Source of the DNA: Spirosoma luteum DSM 19990
Lineage (GTDB): Bacteria > Bacteroidota > Bacteroidia > Cytophagales > Spirosomataceae
Assembly (NCBI RefSeq): GCF_000374065.1
Contig: NZ_KB893255.1
Span: 57,868-121,867, forward strand
DNA length: 64,000 nt
Reading direction: 5' to 3'
In this document: positions 1-7,252 of the stretch, in pieces
Layout of the letters: every line of letters starts with the position of its first letter
Numbering within the stretch: position 1 is the first letter of the stretch
Translations under genes and position numbers: made by a program
Notes under the pieces: model-generated
Told to the model about the DNA's origin: nothing
Database searches by the model: none
What the model saw: only the letters and a program-made list of their open reading frames with translations

Positions 1-554
1 TGGAAGCTGCCCGCGCCGGTGCCACCGTCCTGCACGAACCCATACAAGGGTACGGAAGGGCCTGCCTGAGGGGCATTGCCTATGCGAAACAAAGCCAGCC
101 CAAGCCGGATATTATTGTGTTCGTTGATGCCGATTACTCTGATTTTCCGGCAGAGATGCCCTCCCTGATTGCCCCCATCCTGAACCGGCAGGCCGACATG
201 GTTATCGGGTCGAGGGCGCTGGGCAAACGCCAGCGTGGGTCCATGACGCCCCAGCAGATTTTTGGCAACTGGCTGGCTACTACACTACTCCGACAACTAT
301 ACGGAGTTCGATTTACCGATTTAGGTCCTTTCCGGGCTATCCGGTTCGATACGCTGCTGGCACTGGATATGCAGGATACAACCTACGGCTGGACCGTTGA
401 GATGCAACTCAAAGCCGCCAAACTGGGCTTTACCTCAACCGAAGTGCCGGTTGATTACCGACGGCGAATTGGTCACTCAAAAATTTCGGGTACGGTTAAA
501 GGAACCGTGCTGGCCGGGTATAAAATTCTGGCCACTATCTTCCGGTACTGGTAG
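1..554 (+). CDS. Family 2 glycosyltransferase (DPM-synthase-like), 5' truncated
   Basis: The reading frame is open from base 3, so the start lies before the window and only the C-terminal part (about 183 residues) is visible. It reads GRACLRGIAYA, then a hydrophobic strand and DADYSD (nucleotides 126-143), the nucleotide-sugar/metal site of GT2 enzymes of the dolichyl-phosphate-mannose-synthase type. The end, with GHSKISGTVKG, is also typical. Such enzymes transfer a sugar from NDP-sugar to polyprenyl phosphate or another lipid on the cytosolic membrane face. No C-terminal membrane helices are present. A polytopic GT-C-like gene follows after 41 nt, so the lipid-linked sugar may feed that enzyme (inference). 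A GTG at 117 is internal and not the real start. Confidence 0.88.
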   Translation, partial: EAARAGATVLHEPIQGYGRACLRGIAYAKQSQPKPDIIVFVDADYSDFPAEMPSLIAPILNRQADMVIGSRALGKRQRGSMTPQQIFGNWLATTLLRQLYGVRFTDLGPFRAIRFDTLLALDMQDTTYGWTVEMQLKAAKLGFTSTEVPVDYRRRIGHSKISGTVKGTVLAGYKILATIFRYW

Positions 555-595
555 CCTGTGGCAGGCTATGAACCGATGCACCGTAACTTGCACCC

Positions 596-1957
596 ATGAT
601 TACACCTTTCCGCATCGGTTGGCTGGGCCTTTCGCTGGCGTTGTTTACGCTGCTCGGCTACGGCATTACGCGGCCACAGTTTACATTGCTCATCACCCTG
701 TACGGCCTTGTTTTCTGGGGCTACAGCCGGGTCACGAATTCATGCTGGAATGAGGTGAATACAGGACCATACAGCCCGTCAGGCACGCAGCCTTTAGACC
801 GGTTTCTTTTGGTATCAGCCCTGTTGTTTCGCCTTTCCTTACTGGCCGCAATCCCCAACTTATCCGATGACTACGCCCGTTTCATCTGGGATGGACGTCT
901 ACTGGCGCACGGCTATAACCCTTATCTCTACCTACCGGCTCAGGTAATCAGCACGCCCATAGCATCTATTGCGGGGCTTACCGATAGCTTATTCCAGCGG
1001 TTGAATTCGCCCCGGTATTTTACGGTCTATCCACCCCTGAATCAGGCCCTGTTCGGGTTGGCAGGCTGGCTTTCTCCCGCCAGTGTAATCGGTGCGGTTA
1101 TTAGTCTGCGCGTACCAATCATACTGGCCGATATGGGCTCAGTCGTTTTACTGGCGATGCTGCTGCGCCGATTTGGGAAGAATCCGAATTATAGCCTGCT
1201 CTATGCCCTGAACCCACTGGTCATTCTGGAACTGACGGGGAACCTGCATTTTGAGGCTATCATGATTTTTTTTGTACTCCTGAGTGTTTGGTTACTCGTA
1301 CAGAATCAATGGATTAGCTCATCCATTGCACTCGCTTCGGGTATCGGCATGAAGCTGCTACCGCTGATTTTTCTGCCGTTACTGATTCGGTATCTGGGTT
1401 GGAAACGGGGCCTTATCTACGCCAGCCTGACAACGGCACTGGTGGGTCTGCTGTTCGTTCCGTTTATCAGTATCGAATTGCTGAAAAACATTTATTCCAG
1501 CCTGAATTTGTACTTTCAATCGTTCGAGTTTAACGCCAGTGTCTACTACCTCATTCGGGCGGTTGGCTACTGGTTTGTCGGGTACAACATCATTGCCGGA
1601 GCCGGTTTTATGTTGTTTGTCGTCATTGGCGTTTGCGTATTGATTATTGCTTTTCGGAAGACGGCCTATTTACCCGGTCCGCTCTTTCCCATGAAAGTCC
1701 TGTTAACGCTTACGCTTTACTGGTTGTTAAGTACCACGGTTCATCCTTGGTACGTTACTTCGCTGGTTGCGGCTTCGGTATTCACGCCCTTTCGTTATCC
1801 GCTGGTCTGGTCGGGCGTTATTGTCCTCTCCTACTCGGCCTACCAAACAACAGCATACGCCGAAAATGTATGGCTTACGGGCCTTGAATACAGCCTGGTA
1901 CTCGGTTTTGGGCTATACGAATGGTACCGATTGAAAAACCAGCCTTTACCCGTATAA
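596..1957 (+). CDS. GT-C type multipass membrane glycosyltransferase (mannosyltransferase-like)
   Basis: This 453-residue protein has about 10-12 hydrophobic segments. An early extracytoplasmic loop carries DDYARFIWDGRLLAHGYNP, the acidic-loop pattern of GT-C enzymes that use polyprenyl-phosphate sugars (GT87/DUF2029 or MptB-like). The acidic residues in NLSDDYARF are the probable catalytic site. It starts at an ATG 41 nt after the upstream GT2 gene and is likely cotranscribed with it: the GT2 would make the lipid-linked sugar and this protein would transfer it outside the membrane (inference). The acceptor cannot be read from the sequence. Confidence 0.72.
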   Translation: MITPFRIGWLGLSLALFTLLGYGITRPQFTLLITLYGLVFWGYSRVTNSCWNEVNTGPYSPSGTQPLDRFLLVSALLFRLSLLAAIPNLSDDYARFIWDGRLLAHGYNPYLYLPAQVISTPIASIAGLTDSLFQRLNSPRYFTVYPPLNQALFGLAGWLSPASVIGAVISLRVPIILADMGSVVLLAMLLRRFGKNPNYSLLYALNPLVILELTGNLHFEAIMIFFVLLSVWLLVQNQWISSSIALASGIGMKLLPLIFLPLLIRYLGWKRGLIYASLTTALVGLLFVPFISIELLKNIYSSLNLYFQSFEFNASVYYLIRAVGYWFVGYNIIAGAGFMLFVVIGVCVLIIAFRKTAYLPGPLFPMKVLLTLTLYWLLSTTVHPWYVTSLVAASVFTPFRYPLVWSGVIVLSYSAYQTTAYAENVWLTGLEYSLVLGFGLYEWYRLKNQPLPV

Positions 1958-1971
1958 GTCATTTACTCCAC

Positions 1972-1979
1972 TACTTTTG
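1972..1979 (+). promoter_or_regulatory. Bacteroidetes -7 box (TAnnTTTG) for the DUF1304 gene
   Basis: TACTTTTG is an exact match to the Bacteroidetes primary-sigma -7 consensus, 57 nt before the ATG at 2037. A -33 TTTG is not clear; TTTAC near 1945 is the nearest match. Confidence 0.5.
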
Positions 1980-2036
1980 TACGACACCTCAACAACAGGA
2001 AACGTCAGTTAATGTCCCCGTCTTACCCCTACCCAC

Positions 2037-2399
2037 ATGAAACTACTCGCCGAAATTTTGATTGGTGTCGTTGCCCTTGAGCACCTCTACATTTTGTGGC
2101 TCGAAATGTTTGCCTGGACTACGCAGGGCCGCAAAACGTTTCGGTCTTTCCCCCCCGATTTGTTTGAGAAGACCAAATCACTGGCCGCCAATCAGGGGCT
2201 GTACAATGGTTTTCTGGCCGCCGGGCTTATCTGGTCACTACTGATTGAGGATGTGGTCTGGCAAACGAACGTTGCTTCTTTTTTCCTGGGCTGCGTTGTT
2301 GTGGCCGGTATATTCGGGGCGTTAACGGCTCAGAAGTCGATCTTCTACGTGCAGGCACTACCCGCTATTATTGCCTTGCTGGTTGTGTTGATGGCGTAA
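2037..2399 (+). CDS. DUF1304 family small membrane protein
   Basis: The 120-residue protein matches DUF1304 from end to end: an N-terminal helix with ALEHLYILWLEMF, then the conserved ANQGLYNGFLAAGL, and two further helices, giving four membrane segments. The length is normal for the family. The function is unknown. It has its own promoter box and a weak stem-loop downstream, so it is probably a single-gene transcript. Confidence 0.85.
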   Translation: MKLLAEILIGVVALEHLYILWLEMFAWTTQGRKTFRSFPPDLFEKTKSLAANQGLYNGFLAAGLIWSLLIEDVVWQTNVASFFLGCVVVAGIFGALTAQKSIFYVQALPAIIALLVVLMA

Positions 2400-2451
2400 C
2401 CAGCCGCCATGTAGAGGAACTGGGTAGTACTTCACCCCTAAAAGCAGGAAA

Positions 2452-2471
2452 CCGCCCCCAAGCGGGAGCGG
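2452..2471 (+). terminator. Weak GC-rich stem-loop after the DUF1304 gene
   Basis: Eight-base arms (2452-2459 and 2464-2471) pair with one mismatch around AAGC. There is no T-tract. The remaining DNA up to 2570 shows no gene. Confidence 0.3.
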
Positions 2472-2547
2472 CTCCATGAGTACAACAAAACCACAGATAA
2501 AGCTGCCAGACATATTGGCCAGACAGGAGCCTGTGGCTCTGCTTTAC

Positions 2548-2626
2548 AATGATGAATTATAACAATGATGAATTATAAATGATGAATTGATTGTCACGGA
2601 ATTTGCTTCATTCATCATTTATAATT
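2548..2626. repeat. AATGATGAATTATAA-type intergenic repeat, copy 1 (also the likely amt terminator)
   Basis: The word AATGATGAATTATAA occurs in tandem from 2548. A perfect 17-bp inverted repeat (2571-2587 with 2610-2626, 22-nt loop) follows. It ends 4 nt from the amt stop codon, so it would form the 3' hairpin of the amt mRNA. Related copies lie at 50732-50792 and 59431-59490. Confidence 0.75.
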
Positions 2627-2630
2627 CCGT

Positions 2631-3965
2631 TTAAGCTTCTATTAGGAACTCGTCGTGCTGACTAACGTCCAGCCCTTCTTTCTCATCCTCTTCGCTCACA
2701 CGCAGGGGCAGGATAAGATCGGTTACTTTCAACAGCGCATAAGACATGATGAACGCGAAGGCCGACACGCCTACCAGTGCAATCAGGTGGGTAATAAACA
2801 GACCCGTTTCGCCGAAAGCCAGTCCCTCAACGGCTACGCCTGAGTTGACCGCTTTGGTAGCAAAAATACCCGTCATCACCATACCTACCATACCGCCAAC
2901 ACCGTGGCAGGGGAATACATCCAGGGTATCGTCAAGCGTTGATTTAGAACGCAGGTGTGCTACGTAGTTGGATACGATACCGCCCACTACACCAATGAAA
3001 ATGGCCGATGGAATCGTTACAAAACCAGCCGCTGGTGTGATGGCTACCAGACCCACTACCGCGCCGATACAGAAGCCCAGTGCCGATACTTTTTTGCCTT
3101 TGGCAGCATCGAACAATACCCAGGCCAGACCCGCAGCGGCAGCCGCCGTGTTGGTAGTAGCAAAAGCCGAAGCAGCCAGGGTAGAAGCACCAACCGCAGA
3201 ACCAGCGTTGAAGCCGAACCATCCGAACCACAGCAAACCCGTACCCAGCAGCACAAAAGGAATGTTGGCCGGTGGGAAATGGCTGGCTTCCATGTGCGAT
3301 TTCCGACGCTTCAGATACAGTGCACCGGCCAGGGCAGCCCAACCTGCCGACATGTGAACCACCGTTCCACCCGCAAAGTCAAGCACACCTAATTTGAACA
3401 GAATACCTTCCGGATGCCAGGTCATGTGTGCCAGCGGAGCGTAAACAAACAGGCTGAACAGGATCATGAACAGCACATACGACCGAAAGTTAACCCGCTC
3501 GGCCATTGATCCTGTAACAAGAGCCGGCGTGATAACGGCAAACTTGAGTTGGAAGAAAGCAAACACTACCAGAGGAATCGTTGAGGCCAGCGACCAGGGC
3601 TTGCCATCCAGTACGCCTTTGAACATGAAGTGGTCCATTGGGTTTCCCACAAATCCGCCGATGGACGTACCAAAAGCCAGACTGAAGCCAACCACTACCC
3701 AAAGAATACTGATTACACCCATCGCTACAAAGCTTTGCAGCATGGTTGAGATCACATTCTTGTTGTTAACCATACCACCGTAGAAATACGCCAGACCCGG
3801 CGTCATCAGCAGGACAAGTGCCGTTGCTACCAGCATCCAGGCGGTATCACCTGAGTCGATACCTTCCGTAACGATTTGCGTAGGAACGCCATTGAAACCG
3901 GGAATCACGCCAAGCACGGCGACAGCACCCAGCAGAATTAGGGGAACGTAATTGGGCTTTTGCAT
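2631..3965 (-). CDS. amt: Ammonium transporter (Amt family)
   Basis: A 444-residue Amt/Mep/Rh protein that conducts ammonium across the inner membrane. It opens with a hydrophobic helix, then has DTAWMLVATALVLLMTPGLA and YGGMVNNKN, the Amt signature region. About 11 membrane helices follow. The two pore histidines are H204 (TVVHMSAGWA) and H354 (FPCHGVGGMVG). It starts with an ATG 57 nt after the porin gene on the same strand and is probably cotranscribed with it. No glnB/glnK lies next to it, although glutamine synthetase III lies 7.6 kb away. Confidence 0.97.
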   Translation of the reverse strand: MQKPNYVPLILLGAVAVLGVIPGFNGVPTQIVTEGIDSGDTAWMLVATALVLLMTPGLAYFYGGMVNNKNVISTMLQSFVAMGVISILWVVVGFSLAFGTSIGGFVGNPMDHFMFKGVLDGKPWSLASTIPLVVFAFFQLKFAVITPALVTGSMAERVNFRSYVLFMILFSLFVYAPLAHMTWHPEGILFKLGVLDFAGGTVVHMSAGWAALAGALYLKRRKSHMEASHFPPANIPFVLLGTGLLWFGWFGFNAGSAVGASTLAASAFATTNTAAAAAGLAWVLFDAAKGKKVSALGFCIGAVVGLVAITPAAGFVTIPSAIFIGVVGGIVSNYVAHLRSKSTLDDTLDVFPCHGVGGMVGMVMTGIFATKAVNSGVAVEGLAFGETGLFITHLIALVGVSAFAFIMSYALLKVTDLILPLRVSEEDEKEGLDVSQHDEFLIEA

Positions 3966-4022
3966 ACTGATCGAGGGAATTTTTGTTGTACTGATAAATA
4001 TTTAGGGTAAGAAAACGGTGTA

Positions 4023-5180
4023 TTAGAACTTGAAGATAGCCGCCATACCCAGGGTAGCCTGAGAGGTGGTAAGCGAGCCATCGTTTTTCTCAAACTTATT
4101 GGCCGAGTACGAATCAACCCGGAACTCCGGCTTGAACAGTATGTGTCCGTCTGCCGCGTTGATATTACCCGTAATCGTAATGGACGTTACGCTGGCACCA
4201 TTCCCGTCGGCATCCGTAATAGCCCGTACTCCATTCTTATTGTCGAAAGTTTCGACGCGGGCACCCATGCCGAACTTGTCCGTAAAGGCGTAATTCGAAT
4301 AAACGGCCACACCACTCCAGCTTTTAGTGGTCAATGGACCACCGGCACCCTGGTAATCCCCTTTTTGCGAACCCGCAGCGGCATTCAGTCCCAGAAAAAA
4401 TTTCGGCGTAACCTGGTAGGTTGTGGTCAGGTCATACAACTGATACCGGGCCATGTTGGCCGGTACCACAACGGTTTCGGGGGTTGGAACCGGCGCAGAC
4501 CCTTCGTTCGATATGATACCGTTCAGATAAACGCTCCAGTTAGCAACCGGCGAGAAGAAAAACTGTCCAATCAGGCCCTTCTTTTTATTATTGTCATACA
4601 GGTTGTCAACATTATTCACTAAACCCAGCATCAGCGAAGCCCGATCACTAAAGGCGTACTGCGCTTTCAGACCGATGTGATAGAAGGGTCCGTTGTTGAA
4701 TAAATTGGAAAGTGAGTAGTTGTAATTGACGGGTGCGTCGATTACTTCGTACCCGATGTGCGTGCCAAACTGCCCCGCCGTGAATGATAGTTTGGGCGTC
4801 GCTTTAAACACGATATACGCCTGCTTGATGGCCAAAGCCGTAGAGCCGGGTCCGAGCGGTCCAATATTGTTACCGTAATTTCCAAGATCACTGTTAGGAC
4901 CAAATGTCAGGTCCATTACCGCGTCTACCTTATCGGCGGTATACATGGCTTTGGCCTGTATCAGCCCAATACCAAACATACCCGACCGTTGGTCGAATGC
5001 CCGTGCGGGACCACCTAATCCTAAATTTGACTGACTTTGTGGATTGTTGAAATTACTGAAATAGTAAGTATCCATGTAACCGGAGAAGGTGAATTTTCCG
5101 GGAGTGGCTGTCGTACTATCCTGGGATCGAGCGGTAAAAGTCAAAAACAAAGAAGTGATAAGTAAAAGTACTTTTTTCAT
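4023..5180 (-). CDS. Outer-membrane beta-barrel porin (BBP2/OmpL-like)
   Basis: The 385-residue protein has a signal peptide (MKKVLLLITSLFLTFTARSQ) and then FTFSGYMDTYYFSNFNNPQ, typical of putative beta-barrel porin-2 proteins of Bacteroidetes. Alternating polar and hydrophobic strands run to a C-terminal FKF, as expected for an outer-membrane barrel. It sits directly upstream of amt, so it may let ammonium or another small solute cross the outer membrane (inference). The 350-nt upstream region is very AT-rich and probably holds the promoter, but I found no exact TAnnTTTG box there. Confidence 0.82.
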   Translation of the reverse strand: MKKVLLLITSLFLTFTARSQDSTTATPGKFTFSGYMDTYYFSNFNNPQSQSNLGLGGPARAFDQRSGMFGIGLIQAKAMYTADKVDAVMDLTFGPNSDLGNYGNNIGPLGPGSTALAIKQAYIVFKATPKLSFTAGQFGTHIGYEVIDAPVNYNYSLSNLFNNGPFYHIGLKAQYAFSDRASLMLGLVNNVDNLYDNNKKKGLIGQFFFSPVANWSVYLNGIISNEGSAPVPTPETVVVPANMARYQLYDLTTTYQVTPKFFLGLNAAAGSQKGDYQGAGGPLTTKSWSGVAVYSNYAFTDKFGMGARVETFDNKNGVRAITDADGNGASVTSITITGNINAADGHILFKPEFRVDSYSANKFEKNDGSLTTSQATLGMAAIFKF

Positions 5181-5474
5181 ATTGTTTATTTGGTTTTACG
5201 TGCAATGATTACTAGGTGAATTACGCAACAAATTTTGTTCAAAAAATTATTACACGCAATAGGTAGCTATAAATAACTATGCTTTTATCTAAATAAACGG
5301 TCATTTTGTTAGAATTCTACTATATTATCAACTATAAATACCTAACTTTTTAAAGTTATACCTATTTTATTATATTTTGCTTATTGACCTATATGCCAAA
5401 TATTATTCACCTTAGTAGAGAATGCTTTTAGCCAAAATTGACCTTGTTTTTGGTTCTGATATGGTTAAAATGCA
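5181..5474. other. AT-rich intergenic region upstream of the porin-amt unit
   Basis: About 290 nt clearly richer in A+T than the surroundings, with no plausible ORF. It must carry the porin-amt promoter. I looked for a sigma-54 (-24/-12) pattern on the minus strand and did not find one. Confidence 0.5.
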
Positions 5475-5508
5475 ATAAGGCCCAACCAGCGAACTGGTTG
5501 GGCCTTAT
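5475..5508 (-). terminator. Rho-independent terminator of the ferredoxin gene
   Basis: A perfect 15-bp stem (5475-5489 with 5494-5508) closed by a CGAA tetraloop. On the minus strand it is followed by a TTTT run. It lies 23 nt after the ferredoxin stop. Confidence 0.85.
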
Positions 5509-5531
5509 GCCTGATTTTGTATTATAATAAG

Positions 5532-5894
<363 letters not shown>

Positions 5895-5932
5895 TTATGT
5901 AAGCTAAATGTATATCTTTCAGAATTGTACCA

Positions 5933-5963
5933 CAAATATAACTATTTAAAGGTCGGGCGCAAA
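5933..5963 (-). promoter_or_regulatory. Complete Bacteroidetes promoter for the ferredoxin gene
   Basis: On the minus strand: TTTG (5960-5963), a 19-nt spacer, then TATATTTG (5933-5940). Both boxes match the consensus (-33 TTTG, -7 TAnnTTTG) at the expected spacing. The predicted start is near 5928, leaving a leader of about 45 nt. Confidence 0.75.
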
Positions 5964-6015
5964 CTAATATTTAATTACATTAGTTGATGGTGTATTCCAT
6001 TTGCTTATCCAATTC

Positions 6016-7050
6016 ATGCTTTTATCAGAACGTCTGCAAACGTTTGTAGCCCTGGGCAACTTTCTCCGCTCTCCCGGCGCACAGCCCGAAATTCAGGAAA
6101 TTGCCCGACTGGCCCACCACAGGAATAACTGGTTTACCCCCGACAATACCCTAAAATCCATACAGGCTATTGCCGATGAGTTTCTTACCGCCGATAAACT
6201 TTGGGCATGGGTGTCGCGATACCCGCTCGCATCCGGTGAGAATAGCCCATCAGACCCGAAAACGATTGGCATCGTCATGGCGGGTAATATACCGGCCGTT
6301 GGATTTCATGATCTGTTGTGCGTGTTAATGAGCGGGCACAAGTTACTGGCCAAACTAAGCACTCAAGATTTTGTATTAATCCACTATTTAATACAAAAAT
6401 TAAAAGAGATCAATCCGGCCTTCACTACCTACATCGAGGAGGCCGAACGGCTCAACGCGGCCGATGCCTACATTACAACCGGCAGCACGAATACCGCCCG
6501 TTACTTTTCCTATTACTTTGCCAGTAAACCACATATAATTCGTCAGAACCGCACATCGGTGGGTTTGTTGATGGGCGAGGAAGGCGCAGAAGAATTCGGG
6601 AAACTTGGCCACGATATTTCCGACTATTATGGGCTGGGGTGCCGTAACATATCCACCCTGCTGGTGCCCGATGGGTATGATTTCGTCCCATTGCTCCGAA
6701 CGCTGGAACCGATGGTAGCTACTTACCTGAATAACCACAAATACCAGAATAATTACGATTACAATAAATCTATTTACCTGATAAACGGGGTCCCTCACTT
6801 GGACAACGGCTATCTGTTGCTAACCGAAAATGACGGACTTGTTTCGCCCATTTCCGTTCTATATTACCAGACGTATCAGGACCAGGCAGCTGCCAGTGCC
6901 TGGCTTGCCGAGCGTACCGACCGCATTCAGGTGGTCGCTTCGGCGCAGGGGTGGCTGGCGGGGAGCGTTCCCTTTGGCCAGACTCAGACCCCCGCCCTGA
7001 TGGACTACGCTGACGGTGTGGATACGATGGCTTTCCTGACGCAGTTGTAA
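6016..7050 (+). CDS. Acyl-CoA reductase (LuxC-like)
   Basis: Likely member of the acyl-CoA reductase family related to LuxC, which reduces activated fatty acids to aldehydes with NADPH. Visible features are IGIVMAGNIPAVGFHDLLCVL in the N-terminal half, a Rossmann-like ITTGSTNTARYFSYYF, and GLGCRNISTLLVP with the conserved cysteine. I chose the ATG at 6016 (MLLSERLQTF, 344 aa); an upstream in-frame TTG at 6001 is less likely. The gene is divergent from the ferredoxin gene. The substrate is not known from the sequence. Confidence 0.86.
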   Translation: MLLSERLQTFVALGNFLRSPGAQPEIQEIARLAHHRNNWFTPDNTLKSIQAIADEFLTADKLWAWVSRYPLASGENSPSDPKTIGIVMAGNIPAVGFHDLLCVLMSGHKLLAKLSTQDFVLIHYLIQKLKEINPAFTTYIEEAERLNAADAYITTGSTNTARYFSYYFASKPHIIRQNRTSVGLLMGEEGAEEFGKLGHDISDYYGLGCRNISTLLVPDGYDFVPLLRTLEPMVATYLNNHKYQNNYDYNKSIYLINGVPHLDNGYLLLTENDGLVSPISVLYYQTYQDQAAASAWLAERTDRIQVVASAQGWLAGSVPFGQTQTPALMDYADGVDTMAFLTQL

Positions 7051-7202
7051 TTGGGGACGTTGCTTCCCGACTGTCTTTTGAGCCCTGGCCAATACCCCGC
7101 GGATAGTTCGATTACCGGGGTACTGACCAAAAAGAGTATCGTTCACCTACCCCTTAACAAACTTTAACAGCCCCGCCTACCGCTGTCGGGCTGGTTTTTG
7201 CG

Positions 7203-7210
7203 TAATTTTG
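7203..7210 (+). promoter_or_regulatory. -7 box upstream of the DUF2723 gene
   Basis: TAATTTTG matches TAnnTTTG exactly, 42 nt before the ATG at 7253. No convincing -33 element is visible. The box overlaps a TTG at 7208, which argues that this TTG is not the translation start. Confidence 0.5.
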
Positions 7211-7252
7211 GGGACTTACTTACACAAAAGCCTTTCGTTAATCTTCACTAGT

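Noticed and set aside
2746..3783. Several long ORFs opposite or out of frame within amt
   Set aside because: They are shadows of a clearly coding frame with conserved Amt motifs.
5181..5474. Possible nitrogen-controlled sigma-54 promoter before the porin-amt unit
   Set aside because: No GG-N10-GC pattern was found on the minus strand in this region.
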